From Pollutimonas subterranea (GTDB lineage: Bacteria > Pseudomonadota > Gammaproteobacteria > Burkholderiales > Burkholderiaceae_B): a stretch of DNA of 64,000 nucleotides. A program made the translations under genes and the position numbers. The stretch lies in the NCBI RefSeq assembly GCF_002849655.1, contig NZ_PDNW01000007.1:1-64000 (forward strand). The letters run 5' to 3'. The notes beneath the pieces are model-generated. The model did no database searches. It was given only the letters and a program-made list of their open reading frames with translations, and was not told the DNA's origin. Within the stretch, counting starts at the first letter, position 1. Every line of letters starts with the position of its first letter. Below are positions 7,555 through 19,094 of the stretch, piece after piece.

Positions 7555-8957
7555 GGCGTACCGCTCCGCGGCTTCTCGATCTCCCGCAGCCGGTCGCGTG
7601 TGGTGTCGCCCTCGAAGACACCGCGCGAGCCGGCGGCGCGGGTGCTGTGGCGCTGGATGATCGCCATCGCCGAGTTGCCGGCCAACGTGCGCCGCAGCTC
7701 CAGCTCGGTCTTGAGGTTGTTGATCTCTTGCTCCAGCGCGGCGTTCTCCTGATCGACCGCCTGCACGGCCAGCTCGTTGGCTGCGACGTTGGGCTCCTTC
7801 TTGCCCGTCAGCAGCGTGCGCTGCAGCAGCAAGGCTTTTTCCAGCACGCTCGACAGTGCGGCCTCGGATGCGAGACGCCGGCCCAGCACGTCCTGATCGG
7901 GCTCGTCGCGTAGCGCTTCGATCACGCCACGGGTGATCGGCAGCGAGCTGCTGCCGGCGGCTTCGAGATGGGCCGGCGTCGTCGGCCGCGCCCCTGTCAC
8001 CAGCTCTTGCAGCGACTGCAGCTTGGTTTCGTACTCTTCCTGGATCATCGGCGTGAGCCCGACGCCTGGGGTGGTCTGCGTCTTGGTGCAGCTCTCGCAG
8101 GTGCGCTGCTCACGCTCGCCCAGCACGCGGATCGCCCAGGCCGAGGCCGCCTGCGGCGATGGCCAAGTCTGGCAGGTCAGGCGGTTGCCGCAGGCGCTGG
8201 ACGCAATCGGCGACGCATCGCCGACGCTGCGGCCGTTGAGCAGGTTGTAGCCCGCACGCGTCACGTCGCCCACCACCTTGATCGAGCTTTGGCCGTTGCC
8301 GCCGGCATTGCTGCCGCCAACCCAGGGCACGCCGTTGTTGCCCCGGTTGGTCTCGGCCTGCTCGATGGCGGACACGGCATCGGTGCTGGCGACCGCATCG
8401 CGCAGCGCCAGGCCCTCGGCGAGCTGGTTCCAGCCGGCTTGACCGCCAGCCATGTCGGCCATCCGCTCGGCGATCGCACGGCAGGTCATCTTGGAGCGGT
8501 CGAAGTCCAGCCGCGCCTGCAAGATGCCGTTGGTGAGCAGGTTGTAGAGCCCGGGATCTGCGCGCTGGATGATCAGCGCCGGCAGCGACGCCACCGCGGC
8601 AGTAGCGTTCTGGATCACGTTCGACATGATCGTCTGGAAGCCATTGGTGAGGCCGTTCAACTGGTTCTGCAGCGTCGTGGTGATGCTCATGTCGCCGCAG
8701 ATGAGGTTGCTGTTCCAGCCGATGCCGACACCGATGCTCTGCATGTTCCCCGCACCGCCCATGGACACGGCGCGGCCACCGCCGATGCTGTAGAGCACGT
8801 CGTCGCCGATCACGCTGCCGCTGACATTCACGCCATTGGGGTCGATGCGGGTCTGCGCCCAGGCGGCGCCGACGGCCAGCGTGATGGCCGCCACGAGCAG
8901 CGTGGCCCGCAGGTGCGACTTCGCGCGGCGCAGGAAGTCAGGGAGGGAGGCGTTCAT
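7551..8957 (-). CDS. TIGR03755 (PFL_4711-like) ICE transfer protein
   Basis: A 468-residue exported protein of the mating apparatus. I chose the ATG at 8957 because it gives a clean signal peptide (ATLLVAAITLAVGAAWA, cleavage near residue 35) and upstream in-frame sequence is low quality. The mature part is rich in Gly, Ser and Asn, with paired cysteines (ERTCESC) and a C-terminal coiled-coil region (ENAALEQEINNLKTELELRR). The family is related to TraH/TrbI-type periplasmic assembly proteins in position but its biochemical role is not defined. It follows TIGR03756 by 10 nt. Confidence 0.85.
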   Translation of the reverse strand: MNASLPDFLRRAKSHLRATLLVAAITLAVGAAWAQTRIDPNGVNVSGSVIGDDVLYSIGGGRAVSMGGAGNMQSIGVGIGWNSNLICGDMSITTTLQNQLNGLTNGFQTIMSNVIQNATAAVASLPALIIQRADPGLYNLLTNGILQARLDFDRSKMTCRAIAERMADMAGGQAGWNQLAEGLALRDAVASTDAVSAIEQAETNRGNNGVPWVGGSNAGGNGQSSIKVVGDVTRAGYNLLNGRSVGDASPIASSACGNRLTCQTWPSPQAASAWAIRVLGEREQRTCESCTKTQTTPGVGLTPMIQEEYETKLQSLQELVTGARPTTPAHLEAAGSSSLPITRGVIEALRDEPDQDVLGRRLASEAALSSVLEKALLLQRTLLTGKKEPNVAANELAVQAVDQENAALEQEINNLKTELELRRTLAGNSAMAIIQRHSTRAAGSRGVFEGDTTRDRLREIEKPRSGTP

Positions 8958-8967
8958 CGTGGGTTCC

Positions 8968-9912
8968 TCACATGAAATCGACGCTGCCGAGGAAGACCTG
9001 GCCACGGCGCCGGCAGCAGGAGTACGGCCGCCACAAGGCCCAGGCGTAGTCGCCTTGCTGGGCCTGCACGCGGGTGCGGCTGTGCGGGAAGACCACGCAA
9101 CTGTTCGAGAGCGTGGGCGTCAGCTCCTGCCACTTGCCCGTCGAGGCGTCGGTCTCCATCAGCGCGCCGGCCGGCCAGTAGCCGTCGCGGGCGTTGGCCA
9201 GCAGCGGCTGGTACACGTGGATCTGGCCGCGGCGCGTCACGATGTCACCCGCACGCTGCGCGACCACGGCACCGCTCTTGTAGTCGTCGGTCTGGTGCAG
9301 GAAACCGCCACGCGGATAGACGTTGCCCCACAGGTTCAGGCCGGCGCGCGTGCCGATCTCGCGCCGTCCGGGAATCAGAGCTTCGGGGTAGAACGCTTCG
9401 GGGATGTTGTAGCGCCAGGCGATGGTATCGAGCGTGCTCAGCAGGTAGGGCATGAAGGCCGTGCCCGCACCCTCGCAGGAGTAGCCGGAGGTGGCGGCGA
9501 ACTGGCTGAACACCAGGCCGGCGGGGTGGCCGATCACGTCAGCGTTCTTGAACTTCGCCAGGTTGTTCTCGTTGTCGTGGTTGGTGGTGCCGTCGCCGCC
9601 GGCCTTGGCGGTCGGATTCGGCATGCTCATCGCCCGCACTTCCAGCCAGGGGTTCTCACCCGTGTTGCTGTAGCTCGACACGACGGCATCGGGCACGTAG
9701 TGGCGTACCTTCACCGAGGTGCGCACCGAGCAGCCGAACGGCGTGCAGTACAGCCAGTAGCAGATGCCGACGACACGGTACTCCAGGCAGTCGGGCGACA
9801 ACGCCGAAGAGACGATGGTGGCGGTGTTCAGGGCGAACGCCGAGGTGGCCGCGCCCAGCATCAGCGAGGCGACGATGGCGCGCAGGCGCCGGGAAGTCAT
9901 CAGGCGGCTCAT
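8968..9912 (-). CDS. TIGR03756 (PFL_4710-like, TraU-type) ICE protein
   Basis: A 314-residue exported protein with a signal peptide ending near AATSAFA (residue 27). Many cysteines follow (CLEYRVVGICYWLYCTPFGC at about 42-61, and CC near the C-terminus), typical of the TraU-like proteins of F- and G-type mating systems that act in the periplasm and need disulfide formation. The DsbA-like protein encoded at 29635-30375 is a plausible partner. It overlaps the upstream TIGR03757 gene by 4 nt and is close to TIGR03755, forming a conserved trio. Confidence 0.88.
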   Translation of the reverse strand: MSRLMTSRRLRAIVASLMLGAATSAFALNTATIVSSALSPDCLEYRVVGICYWLYCTPFGCSVRTSVKVRHYVPDAVVSSYSNTGENPWLEVRAMSMPNPTAKAGGDGTTNHDNENNLAKFKNADVIGHPAGLVFSQFAATSGYSCEGAGTAFMPYLLSTLDTIAWRYNIPEAFYPEALIPGRREIGTRAGLNLWGNVYPRGGFLHQTDDYKSGAVVAQRAGDIVTRRGQIHVYQPLLANARDGYWPAGALMETDASTGKWQELTPTLSNSCVVFPHSRTRVQAQQGDYAWALWRPYSCCRRRGQVFLGSVDFM

Positions 9913-10355
9913 GGGCGTGCGCTCCGGTAGGCGTCGATGCGCGCGACGGCGCGGGCCACGTCGGGCTCGCCGTAGACCACGTAGCGCCGATCGACCACCA
10001 CAGCAGGGATCTTGACGATGCCCAGTCCCCAGGCATCGGCGACGCCCTGGTAGGCCTGGCCGATTCGGCGCTGCAGGTCGGCGCCGCCATCGAGCAGCCG
10101 CTGCCGTACCAGGGCCTCCGCCTGGGCTGGGTCAGCGGGCAGGTGCGCCGTGAGTTCGGCCTCGATGTGCGCCGGCTGGTCCAGCTCGATGACACGCACG
10201 CCGGCCAGGGCCTGCACCGGATGACGGCTGTCGGTGACGACGAGCACGTCCGCCGCCACCGCAGCCTGGCTGAACATGAACAGAACTGCCCACAGTCCGG
10301 GGGCAATGCTGATGATCAGCAGCTGGGGCGAAGCCCTGAAGAAGGGGGCCGGCAT
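9909..10355 (-). CDS. TIGR03757 (PFL_4709-like, TrbC-type) ICE protein
   Basis: A 148-residue exported protein with an N-terminal hydrophobic segment (LLIISIAPGLWAVLFMF) and an Ala-rich cleavage region near residue 35, followed by a thioredoxin-like TrbC domain with the typical end VKIPAVVVDRRYVVYGE. It has no CxxC pair in the mature part. It is the first gene of the TIGR03757-56-55 trio. The large 18-kb cargo begins immediately upstream, which is the usual insertion spot between radC and this gene in the family. Confidence 0.85.
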   Translation of the reverse strand: MPAPFFRASPQLLIISIAPGLWAVLFMFSQAAVAADVLVVTDSRHPVQALAGVRVIELDQPAHIEAELTAHLPADPAQAEALVRQRLLDGGADLQRRIGQAYQGVADAWGLGIVKIPAVVVDRRYVVYGEPDVARAVARIDAYRSARP

Positions 10356-10497
10356 ATCGGGTGTCCTTGAAATCGATCAAGGTCGCAGTCGACTTCAAGT
10401 GCCGATGTGGCGCGACAAAGAAACCGCAGTCGGGCCCTGCCGGTTTCATGCCTATGCCGTTGTGAGCATTGCGTTTGCCTCCTGTAGGAGGCGGAGG

Positions 10498-12252
<1,755 letters not shown>

Positions 12253-12305
12253 CGGCAGCCTGTGCCAGGGCGGCTCCCATCGCTCGAGTCAGATCTGTCA
12301 TGGCT

Positions 12306-13979
<1,674 letters not shown>

Positions 13980-14065
13980 GATTTATCTCCTGATATGAGC
14001 CGTGCCCAAAGCGCCGTGACCGGGGACATTGGGTGTGGAATCTTGCAAACGAATGCCTTACGAGT

Positions 14066-15109
14066 TCACTCTGCCAACCGCCACGCAATCGTTTCCCCGG
14101 CGCGCAGCGGCACGCCTGTTTCCTTTCCGAAACGCAGCTCCTCGGGCACGGTCCAGTCCTGGCGCTCCAGTGTGATGCGCCCCGTATTGCGCGGCAGCCC
14201 ATAGAAATCGGGGCCGTGGAAACTGGCGAACGCCTCCAGCCGGTCGAGCGCGCCGGCCTGCTCGAAGGCCTCTGCATACAGTTCGATGGCGGCGTGCGCG
14301 GTGTAGATGCCGGCGCAACCGCAGGCCGACTCCTTGGCGCGGCGCAGGTGCGGGGCGCTGTCGGTGCCGAGGAAGAATTTCGGGTTGCCGCTGGTGGCGG
14401 CGGCAATCAGCACCTGGCGGTGCGGCTCGCGCTTCAATACCGGCAGGCAGTAGGCATGCGGGCGGATGCCGCCGGCGAACATCGCGTTGCGATTCAGCAA
14501 TAAATGGTGCGCAGTGATGGTGGCGGCCACGTTGGGGCCGGCCCGCTCGACGAACGTGACCACCTCGCGCGTGGTGATGTGTTCCAGTACCACCTTGAGG
14601 CGCGGAAAACGCTCGATGATGCGCTGCAGATGTCGCTCGATGAACACCGCCTCGCGGTCGAACACGTCGATCTCGGGATCGGTCACCTCGCCATGCAGCA
14701 GCAGCGGCAGACCGGTCTCCTCCATGGCCGCGAACACCGCGTCGCAGCGCGCGAAATCGGTGACGCCAAATGAAGAGTTGGTTGTTGCGCCAACGAGAAA
14801 GGCTTCACCCACCGCGTGCACGAAACCGCTCGCCCTGGCCCGCAGGATCTCTTCGGGCGTGGTGTGGTCGGTGAGATAGAGCGTCATCAACGGCTCGAAG
14901 GCCATGCCCGCCGGCAGCGCTGCCAGGATGCGCGCGCGGTAGGCGCGGGCCTCGTCCACCGTGCGCACGGGTGGATCGAGATTGGGCATGACCATGGCGC
15001 GCGCAAACCGCCGCGCGGTGTCGGGCAGGACCGCGGCCAGTGCATCACCGTCGCGCAGGTGCAGGTGCCAGTCGTCGGGACGGGTGAGGGTCAGGCGTGC
15101 TGTGGCCAT
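14066..15109 (-). CDS. pyrC: Dihydroorotase, homodimeric type, with altered active-site segment
   Basis: PyrC closes carbamoyl-aspartate to dihydroorotate in pyrimidine synthesis. The 347-residue sequence closely follows the E. coli-type enzyme: [11 protein letters not shown] at 11-21 (metal His 15 and 17), HGEVTD at 139-144, [15 protein letters not shown] and FLGTDSAPH. However, the segment that reads AKLYPANATTNSSHGV in E. coli, and holds the carboxylated, metal-bridging lysine, reads [17 protein letters not shown] here (residues 100-116). The lysine is absent and one residue is added. The enzyme may be inactive or altered. It lies just downstream of the DUF6671 gene. Confidence 0.88.
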   Translation of the reverse strand: MATARLTLTRPDDWHLHLRDGDALAAVLPDTARRFARAMVMPNLDPPVRTVDEARAYRARILAALPAGMAFEPLMTLYLTDHTTPEEILRARASGFVHAVGEAFLVGATTNSSFGVTDFARCDAVFAAMEETGLPLLLHGEVTDPEIDVFDREAVFIERHLQRIIERFPRLKVVLEHITTREVVTFVERAGPNVAATITAHHLLLNRNAMFAGGIRPHAYCLPVLKREPHRQVLIAAATSGNPKFFLGTDSAPHLRRAKESACGCAGIYTAHAAIELYAEAFEQAGALDRLEAFASFHGPDFYGLPRNTGRITLERQDWTVPEELRFGKETGVPLRAGETIAWRLAE

Positions 15110-15119
15110 TGATGGGATC

Positions 15120-15968
15120 TCATGGATTGCAGTAATCGCAGCGCCCCGGATCGGCGTACTGCGGCTCGGGGCGCTCGCGCGTTTCGCGATGCGCGCACTT
15201 CAGGCAGCCGTACACCTCGGCGCGGGTCTCGCGGGTCGGGGCGCCGCAGTCGCCACAGAGCAGGCCCGCAATGCGCTCGACGAGCCAGAACCCCGGCGCG
15301 CCGCAGGCCGGACAGGGCGAGCCGAGCTTGGCGACCAGGTCCTCGGCCGCAAGCCGGATCATCTCCATGCGCGTGGGGTTGGCGTGGGCCCGCAGGTCGG
15401 TCTCCAGGAACACCTGGCCGCTCGCCGATTGCGCCTGCGCCCAGGCGAACGCGGCTTTAAGCTCCTCCCAGGCGGCGATCCCCTTGCGCAGGCGCGGGTC
15501 GTTCTCGCCCTCGGGGCGCACGACCAGATGGTGCGCGGGAAACGCCGCCTGCCGGGCGAAGGCCTCGGCCGCCGTCCAGTCGCCGGTCAGAAGATGCGCG
15601 TGGATCGCCTTGCCCTGCGCGACGCCGACGATCTCGAGCCCCTGCTCGTCGTCGATGAAGATGAGGAACTCCACGTTCCAGGGGAACATCCCCACCATCG
15701 GGTCCGGCCCGAACGAGCCCTCGCTGGCGAGCCCGAGCGAAAGTCCGGACATCTCCATGCCGAGGCGCGCCTTCTTGCGCGCCGCCTCGAGCTGCTTGCC
15801 GGCGCGCGGGATCTCGCGGGTGAAGGTGCCGAGGAGATCGGTGTCGTAGCCGCCGACCCGTTCCACCTGGCAGCCGAGCGCTGTGTCGAGCACCGAGGCA
15901 ATCACGCGCTCCTTGCCGTGCTGGGTGAGCAGGGCGATGCGTGTTCCGGCGTAGACAACGCGGGTCAT
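15120..15968 (-). CDS. DUF6671 family protein with C-terminal zinc-ribbon-like cysteines
   Basis: A 282-residue protein starting [20 protein letters not shown]. The C-terminal 70 residues contain three Cys pairs (CPACG, CGDCG, CLKC) followed by CDYC, which look like rubredoxin- or zinc-ribbon-type metal sites. I believe this is the DUF6671 family; its function is unknown. The ATG overlaps the stop of the exchanger gene by 4 nt (ATGA), so it is translationally coupled to it, and it ends 10 nt before pyrC. It therefore links the ion-transport block with the biosynthetic block. Confidence 0.65.
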   Translation of the reverse strand: MTRVVYAGTRIALLTQHGKERVIASVLDTALGCQVERVGGYDTDLLGTFTREIPRAGKQLEAARKKARLGMEMSGLSLGLASEGSFGPDPMVGMFPWNVEFLIFIDDEQGLEIVGVAQGKAIHAHLLTGDWTAAEAFARQAAFPAHHLVVRPEGENDPRLRKGIAAWEELKAAFAWAQAQSASGQVFLETDLRAHANPTRMEMIRLAAEDLVAKLGSPCPACGAPGFWLVERIAGLLCGDCGAPTRETRAEVYGCLKCAHRETRERPEPQYADPGRCDYCNP

Positions 15969-17059
15969 GGCGCCGCAGCGGTCGGCAGCGTCCGATGGCG
16001 CGCCAGCAGCACAATCAGCGTGATGACTGTGAGCGGCAGCACGAAGCCCAGCATGGTGGCGCTGTACGCCGGCAGTGCCATGTGCTGCGTGGCCGCAAGA
16101 ATCAGGTACGACACATAGACGGCGTAATAGCCGAGGAACAGCGCCCCCTCCCAGCGCGCGATCCGGTGGCCGGTGGCGAAGATGGGCAGGCACGCGAGCG
16201 CCACCGCGATCATCACCGGCAGATCGAAGCGGACCAGCGCGGCGGCCACGTCGAGCCCGCCGGGCGTGACCAAGGCGGCGATGCCGGCGATTGCCAGGAG
16301 ATTGAACAGGCTGCTGCCGATCACGTTGCCCACGGCGATGTCGCGCTCGCCGCGCAGCGCGGCCACCAGGGAAGTGGCCAGCTCGGGCAGGCTGGTGCCG
16401 ACGGCGACGATGGTCAGGCCGATGACGATCTCGCTCACCCCGAAGGCGTGCGCGATCGCCACCGCGCTGTCGACCAGCCAGGTGGCGCCGAGCACGAGCA
16501 GCGCCAGGCCCGCGGCGATGAAGACGATCTGGACCGGCAACCGGTCGATCCATGCGCTCGCGCCGCCGTCGAACTCCCGCGCATATTCGGCCTGTATTTC
16601 CGGGCTTTCCTGGCGACTCTGGCGGATAGCGAAGACCGTATAAGCCACGATGCCGGCCGTGAGCAGCAGACCATCGAACAGGCCGATGCGGCCATCGAGC
16701 GCCATGACCCAAAACAGCACCGACACACCGATCACCAGCGGCACGTCGAAGCGGACGAGCTGCTGCTGAACCACCAGCGGCGCGATGAGCGCAGAAAGCC
16801 CGAGCACCACCAGCACGTTGAAGATGTTGCTGCCAACGATGTTGCCGACGGCGATGTCTGCCTGTCCCGAAAGACCGGACTGAACGCTGACCGCCAGCTC
16901 CGGCGAACTGGTGCCGAAGGCGACCACGGTGAGTCCGATCACCAGCGGCGAAATCCCGAAACGGGCCGCGAGGCGCGCGGCGCCGCGCACCAGCAACTCG
17001 GCGCCAGCCACCAGCAGCACCAGGCCCAGCACCAGAAAAACAACAACCGTAAGCGTCAT
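15965..17059 (-). CDS. Calcium/sodium antiporter (CaCA, YrbG-like)
   Basis: A 364-residue inner-membrane exchanger expected to move Ca2+ out against Na+. The two inverted repeats of the family are clear: GxxxVAFGTSSPELAVSV at about 44-61 and GLTIVAVGTSLPELATSL in the second half, each with the ion-binding G-T-S-x-P-E-L motif. About ten membrane helices are visible, separated by a cytoplasmic loop around 150-190. Length is normal. It is coupled to the DUF6671 gene by a 4-nt overlap. A second exchanger starts at the left edge of the window. Confidence 0.9.
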   Translation of the reverse strand: MTLTVVVFLVLGLVLLVAGAELLVRGAARLAARFGISPLVIGLTVVAFGTSSPELAVSVQSGLSGQADIAVGNIVGSNIFNVLVVLGLSALIAPLVVQQQLVRFDVPLVIGVSVLFWVMALDGRIGLFDGLLLTAGIVAYTVFAIRQSRQESPEIQAEYAREFDGGASAWIDRLPVQIVFIAAGLALLVLGATWLVDSAVAIAHAFGVSEIVIGLTIVAVGTSLPELATSLVAALRGERDIAVGNVIGSSLFNLLAIAGIAALVTPGGLDVAAALVRFDLPVMIAVALACLPIFATGHRIARWEGALFLGYYAVYVSYLILAATQHMALPAYSATMLGFVLPLTVITLIVLLARHRTLPTAAAP

Positions 17060-17125
17060 GAAATCAAAGCCTCAAGAAGTCTGACCAAAAGATGCGCGCA
17101 CTGTGGGGAAAACCCGCATCGCCGA

Positions 17126-18124
17126 TCACCGCCCGCGCACCATGGCCATGACCCGCCCCATATCGAGCGTTGCAGCCTGTTGCTGGATCTGGGGCAGGTA
17201 TTGCGTTTGCATCTGCTTGGCGGGGCCGAGCAGGTTCTGGAACGTATCCTTAAGCATCACCGTATTCATCACCCGGCCGCCGGCGTAATAGCGTTTGGCG
17301 AGCTGCCCCAGGGCGTAGGTGGTGGCGAAGGAGAACGCCATGCCGGTGGCCGCGCTTCCCACCTTGCCGAAGGTCCTGCCCGCTGCCTTGCCGAGCAGGC
17401 CGCCCAGCAGCTTGCGGCCGAACTGCTCCAGATATTGCGAGGTGAGGCCGACCCCGGCGGCGGCGATGAATTCCTTGATGTGGCCCTGGTCGAGCTGGAC
17501 GCCGTGGGCGCTGCCGATGCCGTAGACCATCTTGATCTGCAGCGGGATGATGGCCATCGATGCCCAGGACTGCGGCAGTAGTTCCAGCGCACCGTTCATC
17601 AAGGCGTAGTTGAGGATGGACTTGTCGAGTTCCGCCTCGGACACGTTCGGCTGCGCCGCCACCACCGGCCCGGGCGCGGCGGCTACAGCGGCGGCGCCTG
17701 CCGCGGCTACGGGGGCCGCGGCCTCGCTGAGCTCGACAATGGCGTCGGCCTCGCGCTCGAAGGCGGCGGTCTGCCCCGCATCGAGCTTCAACAGGGCTTT
17801 CAGCTCGTTCAGGAAGCGCTGCTCGGCCTCGCTCTGGCGACCGTCGGCGTCGCACACGCACACCGCCATTTCATAGGCCAGCTGGCGTTCATGCCCTTCA
17901 GGGTGCTCGCCGGGGTCTTGCAACGCGGTAACGGCGGCATCCAGGCTGATGCGCTTGAGCAGCACGTCCTGATAGAGGCGGGCGAGATCAGGCGCGCCCG
18001 CTTCGCCGCCCAGCGACTCGGCGATGCGGCGGATTTCCTCGCGCTCGCGGTCGTGCTTGGCGCCGTCGGCGAAGGCGGCGTGGAGGGCGATGGCGAGGAT
18101 GGCTTTCTGCTGTTCGGGGTTCAT
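17126..18124 (-). CDS. TerB-like / YcjF-like (DUF697) stress protein
   Basis: A 332-residue protein beginning MNPEQQKAILAIALHAAFADG. Residues 1-135 look like a TerB-type helical domain (acidic HDREREEIRRIAESLGG and CVCDADGRQSEAEQRFL). An Ala/Pro linker runs at about 140-165. The rest resembles the DUF697/YcjF membrane-associated domain with small-residue-rich helices (GLTSQYLEQFGRKLLGGLLG). TerB proteins belong to tellurite and metal-stress modules. Its ATG overlaps the upstream amphi-Trp stop by 4 nt. The role is not established; a link to ion or envelope stress is inferred from neighbours. Confidence 0.6.
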   Translation of the reverse strand: MNPEQQKAILAIALHAAFADGAKHDREREEIRRIAESLGGEAGAPDLARLYQDVLLKRISLDAAVTALQDPGEHPEGHERQLAYEMAVCVCDADGRQSEAEQRFLNELKALLKLDAGQTAAFEREADAIVELSEAAAPVAAAGAAAVAAAPGPVVAAQPNVSEAELDKSILNYALMNGALELLPQSWASMAIIPLQIKMVYGIGSAHGVQLDQGHIKEFIAAAGVGLTSQYLEQFGRKLLGGLLGKAAGRTFGKVGSAATGMAFSFATTYALGQLAKRYYAGGRVMNTVMLKDTFQNLLGPAKQMQTQYLPQIQQQAATLDMGRVMAMVRGR

Positions 18125-18348
18125 TGCGGGTTCTTCCATCTGATCTGGAATTCGATTTCTTCCGACTCGCCTTCCCGTTCGTGTTCGATGTTGCAGACCG
18201 CCCGCACCGGCACCGAGATTCTTTCGCCCGCGATCTGGATTTCAAAGCGTTCGCCCTGTTCGAGCGCATCGGCCAGGCGCCGCAATTTCGCAATGAACTC
18301 CGGCAGGGGGTAGGTTTTTTCCACATCGCGTTCAGGTTTGCTGTTCAT
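18121..18348 (-). CDS. Amphi-Trp domain protein
   Basis: A 75-residue protein that ends with the hallmark pattern of alternating hydrophobic residues and a terminal Trp (EEIEFQIRW). The body has a helical segment LPEFIAKLRRLADALEQG and then beta-like stretches FEIQIAGERISVPV. Function of the family is unknown. The gene overlaps its neighbours by 4 nt on each side, so it is part of one tightly packed operon from the P-type ATPase to the exchanger. Confidence 0.75.
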   Translation of the reverse strand: MNSKPERDVEKTYPLPEFIAKLRRLADALEQGERFEIQIAGERISVPVRAVCNIEHEREGESEEIEFQIRWKNPQ

Positions 18349-19094
18349 GCGTGTCCTTTCAGTGCTTCGGTGAGTTTCAGTCCGGCCAACTCGCGGAGGG
18401 AGCGCGCCAGGAAATAGAGCGCGGCCATCATGATCAACATGGAGGGCAGCGCGATCATGGGATAGCTAAACAGGGTGAGCCGCCCCAGCTCTTCGTTGAA
18501 GGCGGGGGAGCCGGATGGACTGGTGACGATCCAGGTGGCGAGAAAGTAGTTCATGACGGAGGAAAAAAAGAACGAGCCGGCCAGCATCCAGGTGGCGGCC
18601 CGCAGGCGCGTCTTGAAGGCGGCACGCTTGCCGCGTTCGTCCAGGCCGCGCTGAATCCGCTCGACATCCATCAGCGCCGGCGTGAACAGCAGCACCCGCA
18701 CCAGCGGGTAGCGGCTATGGGCGGAAATGGCCACGGCCAGACCGATCAGGCCGGGAATGGCGGCTTCCTTGATGGCCAGCCACCGCGTGTCCAGTTGCAG
18801 CAGGCCGATCCCGCCGGTAAGCAGGATGCTGACCAGACCGAGCACGGCGAACAGGTTGAGCTTGCGCCGGGTAAGCAAATCCCGCGCGCCCCAGGCCAGC
18901 GGGAAAGCCAGCGCCAGCAGCAGCGCGTTGACGGCGCCCAGGTCTTCCGGGCCGCTCAGCTTCATCAGGATCAGAGAGGGAATGACGATAGCGATCAGCA
19001 GTTCGATCAGTGGGTTGTTTTTCCCGGATGCCGAAGAAGGTGCAGTGGAATGGCACGCCGCCCCCCGGCGCGCCCCGTGCTTGATTTCAGCCAC
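18345..19094 (-). CDS. VC0807-like multi-pass membrane protein
   Basis: A 249-residue membrane protein with about six or seven helices, including LIELLIAIVIPSLILMKL near the start and MLIMMAALYFLARSL near the end. It resembles the VC0807 group of intracellular-septation-like membrane proteins of unknown role. The chosen start is GTG at 19094, inside the end of the ATPase gene (8-nt overlap). No better start codon with a ribosome site was seen. The tight packing suggests co-translation with the ATPase. Confidence 0.55.
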   Translation of the reverse strand: MAEIKHGARRGAACHSTAPSSASGKNNPLIELLIAIVIPSLILMKLSGPEDLGAVNALLLALAFPLAWGARDLLTRRKLNLFAVLGLVSILLTGGIGLLQLDTRWLAIKEAAIPGLIGLAVAISAHSRYPLVRVLLFTPALMDVERIQRGLDERGKRAAFKTRLRAATWMLAGSFFFSSVMNYFLATWIVTSPSGSPAFNEELGRLTLFSYPMIALPSMLIMMAALYFLARSLRELAGLKLTEALKGHA

